Shown here piece after piece: positions 1 through 12,705 of a DNA stretch of 64,000 nucleotides (position 1 is its first letter; each line of letters opens with the position of its first letter). The notes beneath the pieces were generated by a model. That model searched no databases. It was not told the DNA's origin and saw nothing but the letters and a program-made list of their open reading frames with translations. This DNA comes from Sphagnum compactum (Eukaryota; Bryophyta; Sphagnopsida; Sphagnales): the NCBI GenBank assembly GCA_965153455.1, contig OZ234495.1, forward strand, positions 930,001-994,000. The letters run 5' to 3'. Position numbers and translations under genes: made by a program.

Positions 1-1191
1 ACCTTACGGCGTTCCCGTGCCTCTGAGGAAAGAACACGTGCCAGCATCAGCTGTCGATGTTCCTCAGCCTCCCTGCACAACCACAAAATTCATTAAAGAA
101 GCCCAGGATTCCACATCCACAAGTCTTCTCCCGGCAAAACAATTATACAATTCTTTTTCACTGAAACCTGAGTTTGCAGTCTGATGTAGCTTGCTGCAAT
201 GCATGTAGGTGTTGACACCATCAGGACCTACAACTGATACCCTTTTGGTCTTTTCTTCATAGGTGAACTTTGCCACCAACGCAATAGCAGGCAAGACCAC
301 ACAAAGACTGGAAAAGTAAAATCACCTCTTCTGTTCCTCCTGTGCCTGTTGCTGCTCCCTGCTCTGAGGAGCACCCTGTTAAGAACCCGTTTACAAAGCC
401 CCATGGTTATTCAGAGGTGGAACCTGAGAAAAGAACAAAAAGTCAAAAACTACCACTGAAATGAGTTTGCAAACCTCAGCCACATAATCAAAATTGCAGA
501 GCTCTGGAAGACTGCTCAGCTGGTAAAATCCAAATCTACCTGTCTCCATCCCTAGTTTCTGAAGGGCTTCCAAAATTCTGGTAGAGGGAATAATGGGAGC
601 TTGCAAAAATAAGGCTACTTACCCCTCCCCCACCACCATGACCCATAAGCTCCTGCATTCGGCGCTGCCTGATAGCTTCAAGCTCTGGATCATCCTGCCA
701 CCACAATAGTAGTTTCCAGCTACTTAATACACAATTGCAATGGTGAGATAACATGATACATCCTATGTGTTTCTGCCAAGAATCCATGTCTCAAAGAAGC
801 TAAGAGTTTTCCAGGTGCTGTAATTTGCATTTCATAATCTGTGCAGAACTTTCTGCACATGGAAAGAGTTCGCTAATATCATGCAATCCAAACCCTAACA
901 TGCATGACACAACAACCAACCGTGTTTTCTCTCTCACCTTGGTTCAAGATCAGAGCATAATTCAGTCCTAATACTTCAGAGACGGTAGAATCAGAAGGAC
1001 CCGAAAAAAAATCCCAAAACATCGCAACTACAAGAGAAAAAGAAACGGATAAAAAAAAAGGGGACGGACTGCACGTCACCAAAGAGACTCCAAAGGTCTC
1101 TTTGCCCACAGATTCGTCAAGAATCATGACTAGCAGCTTCTACAACCAACAGAAGAAATCCGTAGAAGTGAAATAGGACTATATTTACCAT
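1..1191 (-). CDS. PDCD5: PDCD5 family DNA-binding protein, 5' part, 3' end outside window
   Basis: Four coding exons join in phase on the minus strand. Exon 1 is only the ATG (1191-1189) followed directly by a gtaaat donor. Exon 2 (694-623) encodes DDPELEAIRQRRMQEL plus a glycine-rich tail. Exon 3 (375-326) encodes GAPQSREQQQAQEEQKR. Exon 4 (72-8) encodes EAEEHRQLMLARVLSSEARE and stops at a gtaagg donor, so the rest lies beyond base 1. Order and residues match the plant PDCD5/TFAR19 family, which is about 125 residues long and forms a three-helix bundle; the animal protein is linked to cell death and chaperonin/tubulin folding, and the plant role is poorly known. The one-codon first exon is inferred from phase and from the family N-terminus (usually MADPELEAI) and is the least certain part. 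The gene is head to head with the cupin gene. Confidence 0.85.
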
Positions 1192-1773
1192 CTCTGAGTG
1201 TTCTTTTCTGTCTCCCAAATCCTTTGGGAATTGCGCGTGCAATCTTCCTTCCTCCCCCACCCGCTGCTTCCGCACAGAACTCCGACACACGAGACGCACA
1301 AACAACGCGCGCTCTCTTGCGCTCGCAGACCAAGACCTAAGCGAGGGAGATCGACGAACGAATAACCAAGTGTGGTCCATCTTCGTCCATTATCATCGTC
1401 GAACGAACAACCAGTTTCTCGTCCTTCTTTTATCTTATTCTTTCTTTAGGGAACCTCTTGCTTTGGAGAAATTAAATGGGTTTTTCTTTTCTTTTCATTA
1501 GGGTGGGAACTGGGAACTGGGAACTCGGGAGCTGGAGTTAATTTTTGCCAAAATAACCCTATAATTGGCAGCTGTTTTTACGTAGTGGAATGGGCAAGAC
1601 CCTAACCATCGGCAGCCGATTTTACTCACTGGAATGGACAAGACGACAAGACCCTGCAATTTTCAGCCAATTCCGATTTGGAATCGGCATGACCCTATCC
1701 ATTATGCCGGATAAGAAGGCCCGCCATTCCCTGCCGGCTCGTGCAGAAGAGTTGCAGGAATTGCTTTGCTCCC
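1192..1773. promoter_or_regulatory. Shared bidirectional promoter/5'UTR interval
   Basis: This 582-base gap separates the PDCD5 and cupin start codons, which point away from each other, so it must hold both 5'UTRs and promoters. Near 1510-1530 an ACTGGGAACTGGGAACT short tandem repeat is seen. ACCCTAACC near 1600 resembles a plant telo-box, and an imperfect repeat of a TGGAATGG-GCAAGAC block lies at 1586-1655. No clear TATA box was assigned. Confidence 0.5.
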
Positions 1774-2599
1774 ATGGCGATGGCCGAGCGCTTGTCGTCG
1801 TCCTCTTCAAGCGTTTGCCTCTGTTTCTCACCGCAGCAACCAGTGCGAAGTGCGCAAACTACGCTTCCTTGTGCCCCGGGATTGCGGAAATTAGCAATCG
1901 TTTCATTACCTACACGACCTTGCAACCCAGCAGCAGTAATAGCAGGAGGAGCAAGAGCAGGAGCAGCGCGTCTGGTCTCATCGCCATCCTCATCTTCATA
2001 TTCATCTTCATCATCAGGTGGGTTCAGAAAGTTGAATAGTAGGTCTGATCTGCTGCAGCTGGTGGTTAGAGCCATGGCGGATGGAGGCGCCGGAGAGGTG
2101 CAAACCGGCGTGAAACAGCTAGTTGAGGAGAAATTAGGGGTCAAAATTGAGAGGAATCCGTCAGAGTCGCGGCTTTCGGAGCTAGGCATTCGATCATGGC
2201 CCAAGTATTTGATGATTTCCCCCCTTCCTCCCTCCCTTCATTCCTTCAGAACGAAGCGTATTGTTGTCGAGGAGGTTTGAATAATTTGTGTAATTTCGTG
2301 TGTTCATGTGCGTTGCTCGGCAGATGGATTTGATTAGTACACTCTCTGGGACCAACAGTGCTTCTGAGATGCTTGATTGTGGCTGCAGGTGGGGATGTGC
2401 CGTGAGCAAGTTTCCATGGACTTATGATGCTCAAGAGACTTGCTATCTTCTCAAGGGCAAAGTGAAAGTGTATCCTGAAGGATCATCCTCTGACTTTGTG
2501 GAGTTTGGTGCAGGTGACTTGGTCATTTTTCCTAAAGGCATGAGCTGCACCTGGGATGTTTCCTCCCCTGTAGATAAACACTATCAATTCAAGTACTAG
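1774..2599 (+). CDS. Plant cupin (RmlC-like, cupin_3) protein, probably plastid-targeted
   Basis: Two exons, 1774-2204 and 2389-2599, join in phase (AA|G) to give 213 residues. The second exon carries the small cupin barrel: WGCAVSKFPWTYDAQETCYL, a KGKVKVYPEG strand, and GAGDLVIFPKGMSCTWDV, ending KHYQFKY. This matches the single-domain plant cupins of the EutQ-like type (for example Arabidopsis At3g04300/At4g28703), whose substrate is unknown. The first about 100 residues are Ser/Ala/Arg-rich and poor in acids, as in a chloroplast transit peptide. The mature region probably begins near the internal Met at 2074 (MADGGAGEVQTGVKQ). The start at 1774 is the first in-frame ATG; an upstream GTG-initiated extension is disregarded. 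Confidence 0.85.
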
Positions 2600-3222
2600 A
2601 TTTGCACTCTCAGTGTTGTGCGAGGCAGGAAAATTTGCTCAAAGTTGGGAATTCCTGGATGTTGTCAGCTGTTGTCACTTCAAGGTCAAGATGTGTCTGC
2701 TGATTGCTCTGAGGATATGGTGTTGAATTTGTAGTCATTATGTTTCATTACTTCAAGGATGTCATATCTTCATGACAGTGAAGCTTGCATGGGCAATTGT
2801 ACTATTTGAGTTTGAATACAGTATCCGCAACCTCAAACACTCTGAGGTTGTTTTGTTCCTGCTTCGCAATGAACTGGTATCCAGCCTCCCATCTTCTTAC
2901 TTTGTCAGAAAATCAGCTCCATGACATTGTATTGCAGACTTGCACGATAATTTGAATGCAAGAATTCAATTTCAACCCCTGGTTCTTCATCAACGAATAG
3001 GTATGTGTACTCTTCCACAAACAAAACCCCATTTGGTGCATGTCTATGCATTAATGGTTTTTCCGCCTTCACCTTTGATGTTAGAATTTGTAAATATTGT
3101 TGCATGTCAACGACTAAGAACTGGAGACGAATGTAATATATTTTGGGTTGTCTTTATTTTATATCTTAAAAAGAGTTTTAACACAAATTGTTTTTTACTT
3201 GTTCATTAATGCTAGTGATAAT
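2600..3222. other. 3' flank of cupin gene, no gene seen
   Basis: Holds the cupin 3'UTR and AT-rich flank. Short open frames near 2905-3209 on both strands have no recognisable protein features. Confidence 0.5.
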
Positions 3223-3350
3223 AGGTAGAGACAGGGCTCAATAACTGGCCCCTGAGGCAGGCCCCTGAGAGGTGGGCCCTGAGGCAGGAGGCCAGTTATT
3301 TCAGCAGCAGCCCAGCGCTAGGGCGTTACCTACACTTCAATTGGAATTGT
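3223..3350. repeat. GC-rich hairpin element (MITE-like)
   Basis: AATAACTGGCC at 3240 is repeated inverted as GGCCAGTTATT at 3291, and CCTGAGGCAGG occurs twice between them, so the centre folds into a hairpin. The outer ends AGGTAGAG and GTTACCTAC are roughly inverted as well. The block is much more GC-rich than the surrounding DNA. A small non-autonomous element is likely; family not assigned. Confidence 0.4.
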
Positions 3351-5190
3351 TTGCCCCATCTCAATGTCAATCCTTTTAACTACATGAGGAATAGATGTTG
3401 CCATTTGCTTCACAATTATCTCTTCACATTTCTAATATCACATCTTCAAAATTGATCTTCAGGTCAAAGCTCTCACACTGCAACTCCTTGCAGTCCAGCC
3501 AACATGGCAATAGATCCCCTCCTTTGAAATGCTTCCAAAGGGTAGTTAAAGAGAACAAAAGGGAACAAGACTCAAGACATTGGACCCTTGGTTTTTTTTA
3601 TTAGAACCCTTTTTTTTGTGTTTAGCCAAGCTCAGATAAACTCACAGCCCTCACAAAATGGCAGCACCCATTTTTGACACAAACAAATGTGAGCTCAAGA
3701 ATTGCTCAATGGGAAAGTTAACTTACCCGTGCAATTAAAGACTATGACATGCTTATACAACGTTACATTTTGCTTAGTAAACAAGAGCCACCTTACTTTG
3801 AACCCAATTCCTATGGATTTAGAAATACACAATGACAATGATGTCAAAACTAAGACCTCGGTTTGTAAAGATTAGAACTTATAGATAAGAAGTGAAATGA
3901 AGGCATGCCAAACTAGAATCAAGGTCCTCTTTACATTATAAATCCTTCATATCTATCATTATGGTTGTGAAGGTGATTACCATCATGTCACCCTAACCAA
4001 CAAATGCTATATTTCATCCTAACAAGTTGAACTTGTCTTGTTGGCCACCACTCTAAGTCCAACTAATTTCTCCTATCCCCAGTTGTCAATGCCAGTCTAA
4101 TTTCTCATTCTAATGTCTAATTCTGAAATAATTTATCTAGTTGAACATGGCAAACATAAAGTGGCTCAAAAGCATATGAGGTGCAAATGCATCCCTTGCT
4201 TTTAACAAAGTCGTGATGGTTGAGAAGATGTTGAGTTGGTGAGAAAGGACATCTTTTGGTGCAATGATAGAACTTAGGCTCCACTAATAAGAATCACAGA
4301 GCTTTAGGTGGTGACCCCTAACATGATACCTAAGCATAACGAGAAAAAGCAAGGCCGCATGGTACTTTCAATGGCTCCTTGAAAACCTTCAAAGCGACCA
4401 CCAAAGCATAACAACAAAAAACAAGGCCACAAGGTACTTTGAATGGTTGCTTGAAAAACCCTCAAAACAAGCACACAATTAAATTACTCAACAACCATGC
4501 TGAAGGAGAAACGTAATAGAAATAGAATAGACACAAGCAACAATCTCAAAAAATAGCTAGCATTTTTTAACTTGACTCACAACATCACCTCATCATGGGA
4601 CTTTATCTCCTTCACCAAAGACTAAGGCAATAAATGATAATTTGCAAAAGATTGCACAACTGTGAAACTGCTACTAGGTGATTATCAAGGGCTCCAATCA
4701 ACAAACATCTAATTGTGGTACTTAAGTAACTATGTAGGTTGTAGTGATTATGCCTCAAGGATTGCCAACTTCAAACAACTTCTAAATTGGCCATGATCAT
4801 AAGGTGACTAACTATTAAGAAGTAAGCATTCAAAACAAAAAGATTGCAAGAGATGAATATCTAGACATTTGTATACTGATGTCAACAAGTCTTCAAGAAT
4901 TTAGTACACATGACACCAAATCAATCATAATTCGTGAAATACACATAGATTCAAGGTTGGCAAAGAGGTTAAAAGATAGCACCTTTGTGAGTGGATTTAA
5001 TATGATGCAAGAAACCCTATGATATGTAGCCCTACCTTGGGAATGCAAGGTGTTTCATTTCAAGGTGAAATCTTTTAGTGTCATTTGAAGTCCTATCTGT
5101 TAGTGTCACACCAGAATTTCACATAATCTTCTTCAATATTGCCAATCACTCCACCTAGTATCTTCATAAATTTCATCATTGATATTATCC
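3351..5190. other. AT-rich intergenic DNA
   Basis: No coding region, RNA gene or clear repeat structure was recognised. Near 4335-4445 a degenerate direct duplication is visible (AAGGCCGCATGGTACTTTCAA and AAGGCCACAAGGTACTTTGAA, each followed by GGTTGCTTGAAAA-like text). Confidence 0.4.
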
Positions 5191-5199
5191 ATATCTAGC

Positions 5200-6045
5200 A
5201 TGCTTCAAATCATCAACCCTTTAACACTATGTTAAGCTCTTTGTTGGATTAATGTTAGAGTTTATACATCTCTTCATCCCTGTCAACAATTAGTGCACAT
5301 TGATTTTTTGTCAATTACAACATTGATTTTTTTGAAATGGCATCACATTCTAGGACCATCAACCTTCAACCTGGCATGTGTCACATTATCTTCTCTAGTA
5401 ACTACAATTGAACTTTGTTTTGTCGTGTACACTAGATATCTACACTTTTTCTTCCTACATTTCTTATGATTGAACTTCAAGCTCTTTGAATCATAGAATA
5501 CATTTTTTTGCAAAAACAAAGATTTCTTTTTAACCAAGAACAATCAAGGATCACAGTGCAAATTTTAACATGAAAAAACACTTCATATGCCTCAACTCCC
5601 TGCAAATGTGAAGGAATGATGGTCATGTAGCAAGATTACAATCGTAACAACTTTGAATCAAAGTGGACAATCGCTTAGGACATCGATCAGGTACAACTAG
5701 TCGCAAACCATCTTCCTTTACCTTCTTTCAAATAACTGTTATTGAATTGATTTCATGGAAAAGGATAGGTTAAATTAAAATTTCATAGCACACCATCCTA
5801 AAGCTATAAACATCAACTTTGAAAGGATACGATAAGGATGTTTCAAACTCCACATGATTTTGATCTTCAAAATCACCAAATAACTCTAGTGCCATCCATT
5901 GAGTCATACCTTGATCCTTGGTCTAGTAGGAGCATGTGCAACTTGATTCTTTGATTTTGGAAAGCGCAAAATTAACCATTTTTGCACACACATGTTTGTC
6001 ACATTTGACAAGAATGCTCATTGATTTCAAATTTCAATGAATCAT
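5200..6045 (-). pseudogene. Decayed Ser/Thr protein kinase copy A (C-terminal lobe)
   Basis: Read on the minus strand across stops and frameshifts, the sequence gives kinase subdomains in order. There is a catalytic loop HxxLKSMSILVKCDKHV (for HRDLKxxN), a decayed DFG region MVNFALSKIKESSC, and QWMALELFG in place of the WMAPE motif. YPFKVDVYSFRMVCYEIL is subdomain IX, and CNLATxPSFLHICRELRHM is subdomain XI. The family looks like the plant Raf/TKL-type kinases. Loss of the catalytic Asp, the DFG motif and the frame shows it is dead. The downstream tail (5200-5560) is shared with copy B near 24.0-24.6 kb, in the opposite orientation. Confidence 0.7.
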
Positions 6046-6129
6046 TCTTTTTTTTATAAGTAACACATGTCTTTTTGTTATGGATGCCAATGCTATGGAG
6101 TTCATTCATTTGAATGTTCATCCATACCT

Positions 6130-6450
6130 AACTTTTAGATTCGTTCATTTTTAATTAATTTCTAAGTAAATTTTAGTTCACTTCCACTTAACTCATAATT
6201 CACTTATAATGATTCTTAGTTCACTTAAGTTAAATCTTAATTAAGTTCAAATGAAGTCCAAGTTTGACTCCTAGTTAACTCCCATTCGACTTCGAATTAA
6301 GTCCCAGTTAATTTTTAATTAACTCAAAGTTAACTATTAATTAATTCTTAGTTAACTCATAATTAACTTTAATTAACTCTCAGTTGACTCCTAGTTAAAT
6401 CCAAGTTAACTTTCAGTTAAGTTTTGGTTAACTAATAGTTGATTTTTAGT
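6130..6450. repeat. TTAACT-rich short-period array
   Basis: About 300 bases built from a loosely repeated 10-14 base word such as TAGTTAACTC or AGTTAACTTT. AATTAACTC, AGTTGACTCC and AGTTAATTTT are variants. The period is irregular, so this is a degenerate minisatellite. Confidence 0.65.
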
Positions 6451-9400
6451 TAGGAAGGTTCCCAAAAAGCTTTTTAACTCAATGTACACATAAAAGCCTC
6501 CTTGGAAGCTTCTTTGAGCTAGGTCCCAAAAGGGTATATATAAAAGTAAGACTCCTCATTTCCTTCAATTTGTCCAACACTAGTCTTAAGCATAATCTTG
6601 CACCATAACCTTGTCGTGTTCTTTTCATATTCATGATTATATATGTTAGCATAATAAAGATTCATTTTCATGTTTATTTTGCACATCTTGTGTTCTTGTT
6701 TTTAATTCTTGTGTTTTGATTTTTGAATCACATAATCTTATTTTGCTCCTTGTTTGAAAGTTAGACTTAAACCTTTTATTTAGCCTTTGTTTTTGTGCAT
6801 CTTTGTGTCATTTAACACTTTCCACTATTTGTAGCATTACAACAAGTGTTTCAAGAAGTTCAAATGGGGGAAGCTCAAGGGGTTTTTTCAACATCAAATC
6901 ATGAAGATCCTTGTGCATCAATTCCATAACAATGGTACATATCCGATTGTTGGTAGTATAACAAAATGAAAGCACAATATTTGGGTGAGCCGGTCTTGCG
7001 AGAAATGATGTTTTTTTTTGGAAACTTTCATTACCTCAAACACAGAAACATTTTTTTGCAAAATGTTCTCCATGTCACAAAACTTTGTTCACATCGATGG
7101 AATCTTTCTTTATTAAAATATGCACTACTTGTAGATTCTCGTAGTTTTCTTTCCACATGCCTATGATACCAATTGTGGTATACACGCCATGAAAATCATG
7201 ACTAATGTTCCCCAATCTTTGAATCAAAATTTCCATTTGATTGCTTGACTCAAACTGAGCTTCCAATGTTGACAATAGATTCTTTTGATCCATCTTTGCT
7301 TTCTCGTCAATGATTTATGATTCTTTCAAGCTAACTTCAATGTTCTAATCTTGAAGTTTATTCAAGAACATCCTTTTGGTCTCCTCCTTGAAACCACATT
7401 GTAAAAGTGCCACATATAATTCCAATTGAAAAGCCAATGATGCAAAATCTTCTTTTACATCTTCCAAGGTGAGAGCAACATGGATCAACTTGTTACTACA
7501 TCATCCTTTAACAAGTATTTCAACATGTCCTTGGCAACTTGCAACAAGTTTTCAAAATACATTGGGCTTTTTAATAGCCATCTTGAGGGATTAGATCATT
7601 GACGTAAACATGTGAATCCTTCAAAGGCTCATAAAACTTGCAACATAAATATTGACACTGAAGCTAGTTGATTTGAAAGGAATTGGAAATCTCCAATGTA
7701 ATCAAGTCTTGGACCACCATCATAACTTAGGCTTCAAGTACATGGATTGAACCTCTTGTAAGGTAAGCTCATCTTGTGTATTAAACACCTTCTAAAAAGT
7801 TGCAAATGGGATGACCATGCCCAAACCCATGAAAGAACCTTGTACATCATTCAAGATAAGTATTACATACCAACAACATGGCATTTGTGTCATATGTGCA
7901 TATTAAAACTCCAATATTGGGAGGATGATAGGCTTGCCATGGTGTGCCATTTAAAGATCCACGTATAACTTGTAGAAATAAGAATGAATTAGGTAATGCA
8001 TATCATTTTTTGGAAATAAAGACCATGTATCTAATTATATTTCTTAGGTGTTCAAAGGAAAAATGTGATTTAAAAAAGTCTTTAGCTACACATGAAAAAC
8101 TATTGTCAAAAATTTGTAGATGTTACAGAAACAAGGTTGTTACCAAGTTATTGAACTCATGTTGAAAACACATTTTTGAACCTCAAGGTTAGGCTTATGA
8201 TTTTAGACCCATTTCTATCAACTATACATCAAGTTCACTTCATTTTGTCCAACCTTATTGAACTACATGGCTATGGAGGCCCATGTAACATGGCCTAGGA
8301 TGAACTTATTGAACCCTTGCATACATAATTTTTCCCTATAATTTTTCAAGCCTAGGGGCCAATATACATCCATTTGGTCCATATTTTGTACCACTTCTCC
8401 CAAATATCAAACCTAATGCAAGGTTTTTAGCCTCATAAGTATTTTTTAGAGCTTTCCAAATCTCTAATCTTCCAAAGAACTTGCTACCACAAACATCAAA
8501 GTTGCATCAAAAACACATTTAATTTTATTTCATCTCTACCAGATTTCATAGTGCCACAAGAGTACATCGTCATGAAGCAAGAGAATAATAAGCATATTAA
8601 AGGTGACGTTAAGAAGATTCATGAAATGGTGAAAGATTAGGATGACTTTGGTATGTTGAATCATCCCTGTGTACACACATAGGGATAAATGGTAGATTAG
8701 ATGGGGTGTTGTCTTATGCAAAGGAGGGATCATCAAGGTTGCAACAATCTTGTCGTTGGCTTTTCCCATAGGGATTCTGGATTATGATGATATGCATGGT
8801 CCAATAATCACAAACCAATTAACATAAATGAGAGTTGGAAACTAAAGCTAGAGCAAAATTACAAGTTTGTGGTTCCAAAGCATAGGCCAAGAGGTGCTAC
8901 TAAACATTGAAAGGCTTGAAAAAAAATTTAAATTTTTATAAAATCAATTAGTGAAGTCAATGCAAGGTTTAGGAATACTAAATATGAAAAAGGTCATTGT
9001 GTAATACCTGTGAAGATAATATGGCTTGTACAAGAAAATATGGCCTACATGATGGGGAGAAGTGCAATGAGGATCTCAAATTAAACCTATAGGTCAGGTC
9101 AAAGTAAGAATTAAGTATACCCAAAAAGTAGACGTATTCATTTTAACCTTGTGCCTCCCATTTAACTACCATAAAGTAGCATCACATTAAGTGAAAGTAA
9201 CATTAGTTGGTTTTATTAAGTTCATAATAATCTAATTTTAAGAAAATTAAAAGCAAATGAATTTTTTAAATAGATAAAAAGTACGTTTGAAACCGACCAA
9301 ACAAATGTGTTCAAACCTATTTTTTTGTTAAAAAATTTAATGAAATTGATATGTAATAAGTTAGGAAATGAAGATCAACATATGTTTTAACAAGTCATCA

Positions 9401-12384
9401 AAATTAAATTTCTATTTCCTTTTTGTAAGAACTTACTTGACACTCACTTAAAACCAAAAGCCCATAGTGAAAAATAAACATCAAAAACTACTTGTATTTT
9501 GAAAATCCTACTTAAAACCTACTTTTACCATTTGAAATATGAAAATCAATGCACATTAAGGTAAACATATATCATATTTAGGCATGGAAATGAAAACATT
9601 CAATGTTCAACAATTATATAATGGATTTTGTTATTATTTTAAATCTACTTGTTCCAATTTTGACAAGGTAATCAAGTTGTTCATTTTATCTTGCTTACAC
9701 CTAGCTACATCACATACTGCATGATGGGGAGAAATGTAATGACGATTTCAAATTGAACCTATGGGCTACACTAGATATCAAATGTTGGTTTGTACTTTGC
9801 AAGGTTCTCATAATTGGGCACCTTACCATTAGATTTCCCTTTCCATCCATTTGGAAAATGATGACCTCATAGTGAAACATTTCATCAGATGCATGTGTCA
9901 CACTCAACACACAATCTTGGCCATTTCACACCTTGAATATCTTATATGTGTTGTTTGGATCTAAATTGTGTCTCACAACATTTTGTTGGTTTTTTAACCT
10001 TGAGTAGTGTTTTGGTCTTGACTTCCTTAATTGTTGTTCATCTTTATCTACAATATACAAAGGATTTGATTAATGTCATTGACTAGCAAAGTTGTCATGT
10101 GTGTATGTTCCATGCCTAAAATGATTGAAAGCAAGCTCTGATATTTGAATCAAGCACACCACTTCAATGCTCTACACATAATAAGAAACTGCCAATTATT
10201 TATTGGCCACCATATTTTTCAAGATGAACAAAAGCTTAAAATATTTGAATATTTGAACCATGTATAATTTCAAGATACCATGTCCACCTAATATATTTTA
10301 TCTACTTAGGTCTCCAAGTGTAATGTACAAACAACTACATGGCTAATACATGGCAAGTCCCTTATAACACAATCACAAACCCCTCTCTAGATCGATATAT
10401 TTTGGTTTATTCACATGCTCATTATTTGGTTAGTGTAGGAGGTAGAACCTTTGAATCTATGAGATGGATCTTTGTACATAAATAAACAAAAGAAAACCAT
10501 GCTATCTACAACAGTAGTATTGAGCATTGGCTTCTTTTTGTTATGTTTCACAACCTTGAAATCGATACTGGAGACAACAAGACATCAATAAAAAAACGTG
10601 GGGCTATTGTTTTAGGGTTGCTTACTTGCTAGTTCACCATATGAGGTTGATACAATATATGATGATAATGCAACTCAACAAGTTGGTGATGATTAAAGTT
10701 AACAGAACTAAAATATTTAAAGCCTAGTAATATTTTGATTCCAATCCGTGGGGATCTTTGTTTCCAATTTGAACCTAGATGTCCTCAACCAATGCAAATC
10801 AAATCCTTCCTTTGCCTTGAACAACCCAATGTACTCATTGCTCAAAACCTACACCCATGGTTATTGTTAACATCAAACAACTTTAACATCTTGGAGTTAA
10901 TGAATATGACGTTCTTTTATGGTGCATAGACAAGCTTGTGAATCCATTTTGTTAGATTGGATATCCATCAATTTGAGCCAAATCCCCTTTTTAAGATAAC
11001 TTTGTATCTTTATTTAGATAACTCTTTATCTTTCAAGTAGGCAGTCATCCTAGATCAATGGGAAAAATATCAGCTTTCGCTAAACCTCCTTAGTCCTAAC
11101 AAATTTAATTGCATGGTCTATTTGGGTTACTTGTGTAACTTGTTGAAGAATCTATCTTCTCCCAAAGATCGGACTTTAGTCAAAATAGATAGAAATGATC
11201 ACTGCCAAATCTTTCTTTTTCTTTAGAATTTTTCTTTTCGGGAACACAATTAATGTCAAGGTTGGTTATGGGTTTGTTTCATAACTATAGGGTAAGTTTG
11301 TTTTCCAAAAAAATTGGGTGCTAGTTACGTTATTGATACAATATATCAAAAAAAAATTGGGTGTTAGTTAAGTTACCAATTTTTTTGATAATAACCTTTG
11401 ACTATGCATAAGGGTAGGTATTTTAATATCCTATTGATAATTGTTGATTAACGTGTTGATTATACATTGATTATAATATATTTTAAAAACTAAATTTACT
11501 AGTTTATTTTATTGTTTTGGTTTTCTATCATGAACATGTTTATTTTTTAATATTGATAACATGCATGGATGATAACCAAGTCATTCAAGTAGGTTTTTAG
11601 ATTATGAAAATTCAATACCAAGTAATTAAGTTATTTTCAAGTTATCATAAAATCAATAATCAATTGATAACTTATTAATAATTGGATTGATAACAAGGTC
11701 AAAATTCATTAATTAGCTAACATTGGTATAAATTATAAACCATTTGCTTATCTAATAATCACCTATTTTCCTACACACATAGGACCTTCTTTTTACAAAA
11801 TTAGGTTAACAAGGTGAAACCAAACATGAACTTACTTGAGTTTCATCCAAAACTGAGTTGTAAAATGCTCCCAGAAATTTTCTAGTGTATTTGGAAAACT
11901 TAATTTAGGTTCCTCCACAACTAAGGTAATAAAGTACTCTTGGAAATTTTGAAATGTATTTGGAGAACACCTTTATGCATGAATTCATGGATTCTTGCTT
12001 GGAAGAAAAGATGGTTATTATCTTGGACTGGTTCTTGTTTACATAAAAAAACATCGATCAAAACTTCTTCAAGTGTACTTCTAATAGGTCTCGAGTTATA
12101 ATATAACATCAAGGCCCACCGTGCCTTACATGTTACACCTTTGGGAACATAGTAAGGTCCACATTCCAAAAAAAAAATGCATGGTTTTTAAAAGGGAATA
12201 CCTCATCCCACATGTGATTTCCTAAATTTAGCTCCACCTAATCCAAGTATAAAAGGTGAACATTTACCTTATTTACAAGATATGGGTAAAAGTAAACATT
12301 TCATCATTTTATTGTATACAAACCATGTAGGTATAAATGAGTAAACACAAGTTTTATTATTTAAAAACAGAAGTATTGCACGTT
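6451..12384. other. Gene-free AT-rich DNA
   Basis: No protein family was recognised on either strand; the few open frames (60-80 codons) have biased, low-complexity content. A short direct repeat is visible: CATGATGGGGAGAAGTGCAA near 9050 recurs as a GCATGATGGGGAGAAATG-type copy near 9719, followed in both by a CTCAAATTAAACCTATAGG-like stretch. This may be the remains of an old element. Near 11310-11370 the phrase AAAAAATTGGGTG(C/T)TAGTTA occurs twice. Confidence 0.4.
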
Positions 12385-12705
12385 GATCACAAATTTATCA
12401 TATCATGATTTAGCAATGAAAATCGTGCAAAATTCATTCATTCATAATTTGTACGTTTTACACACTAATATTGTGCATTGAAAACACTTTAAAAACATGG
12501 ATTTATAGGAAGATGCGAATTTTGTGTGACATTCGTTCATTCATAGGTTTGTACTTCATCCGTCAACACATTTATTTATGTGTCAAACGTGTTTTTAACA
12601 CATTAATTTTGTGTGTAAAATGTACGAACCTATGAATGAACAAACTTCGCACAATTTTCATTAGTAATTCATCATATGTTAAATTTGTGATTGACATTTC
12701 AAAGT
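12385..12705. repeat. Long-arm hairpin MITE
   Basis: An inverted repeat with arms of about 140 bases. The left arm (AATGAAAATCGTGC at 12415, then CATTCATTCATAATTTGTACG) pairs with the right arm (CGTACATTTTACACAC reversed, TTCATTCATAGG, GCACAATTTTCATT at 12648). Pairing continues outward through ATCACAAATTTA on both sides. Ends and target duplication are not resolved. It has no coding capacity. Confidence 0.6.

Noticed and set aside
64-300. 78-codon frame in the PDCD5 intron
   Set aside because: Lies between exons 3 and 4, whose joins are in phase and match the family without it.
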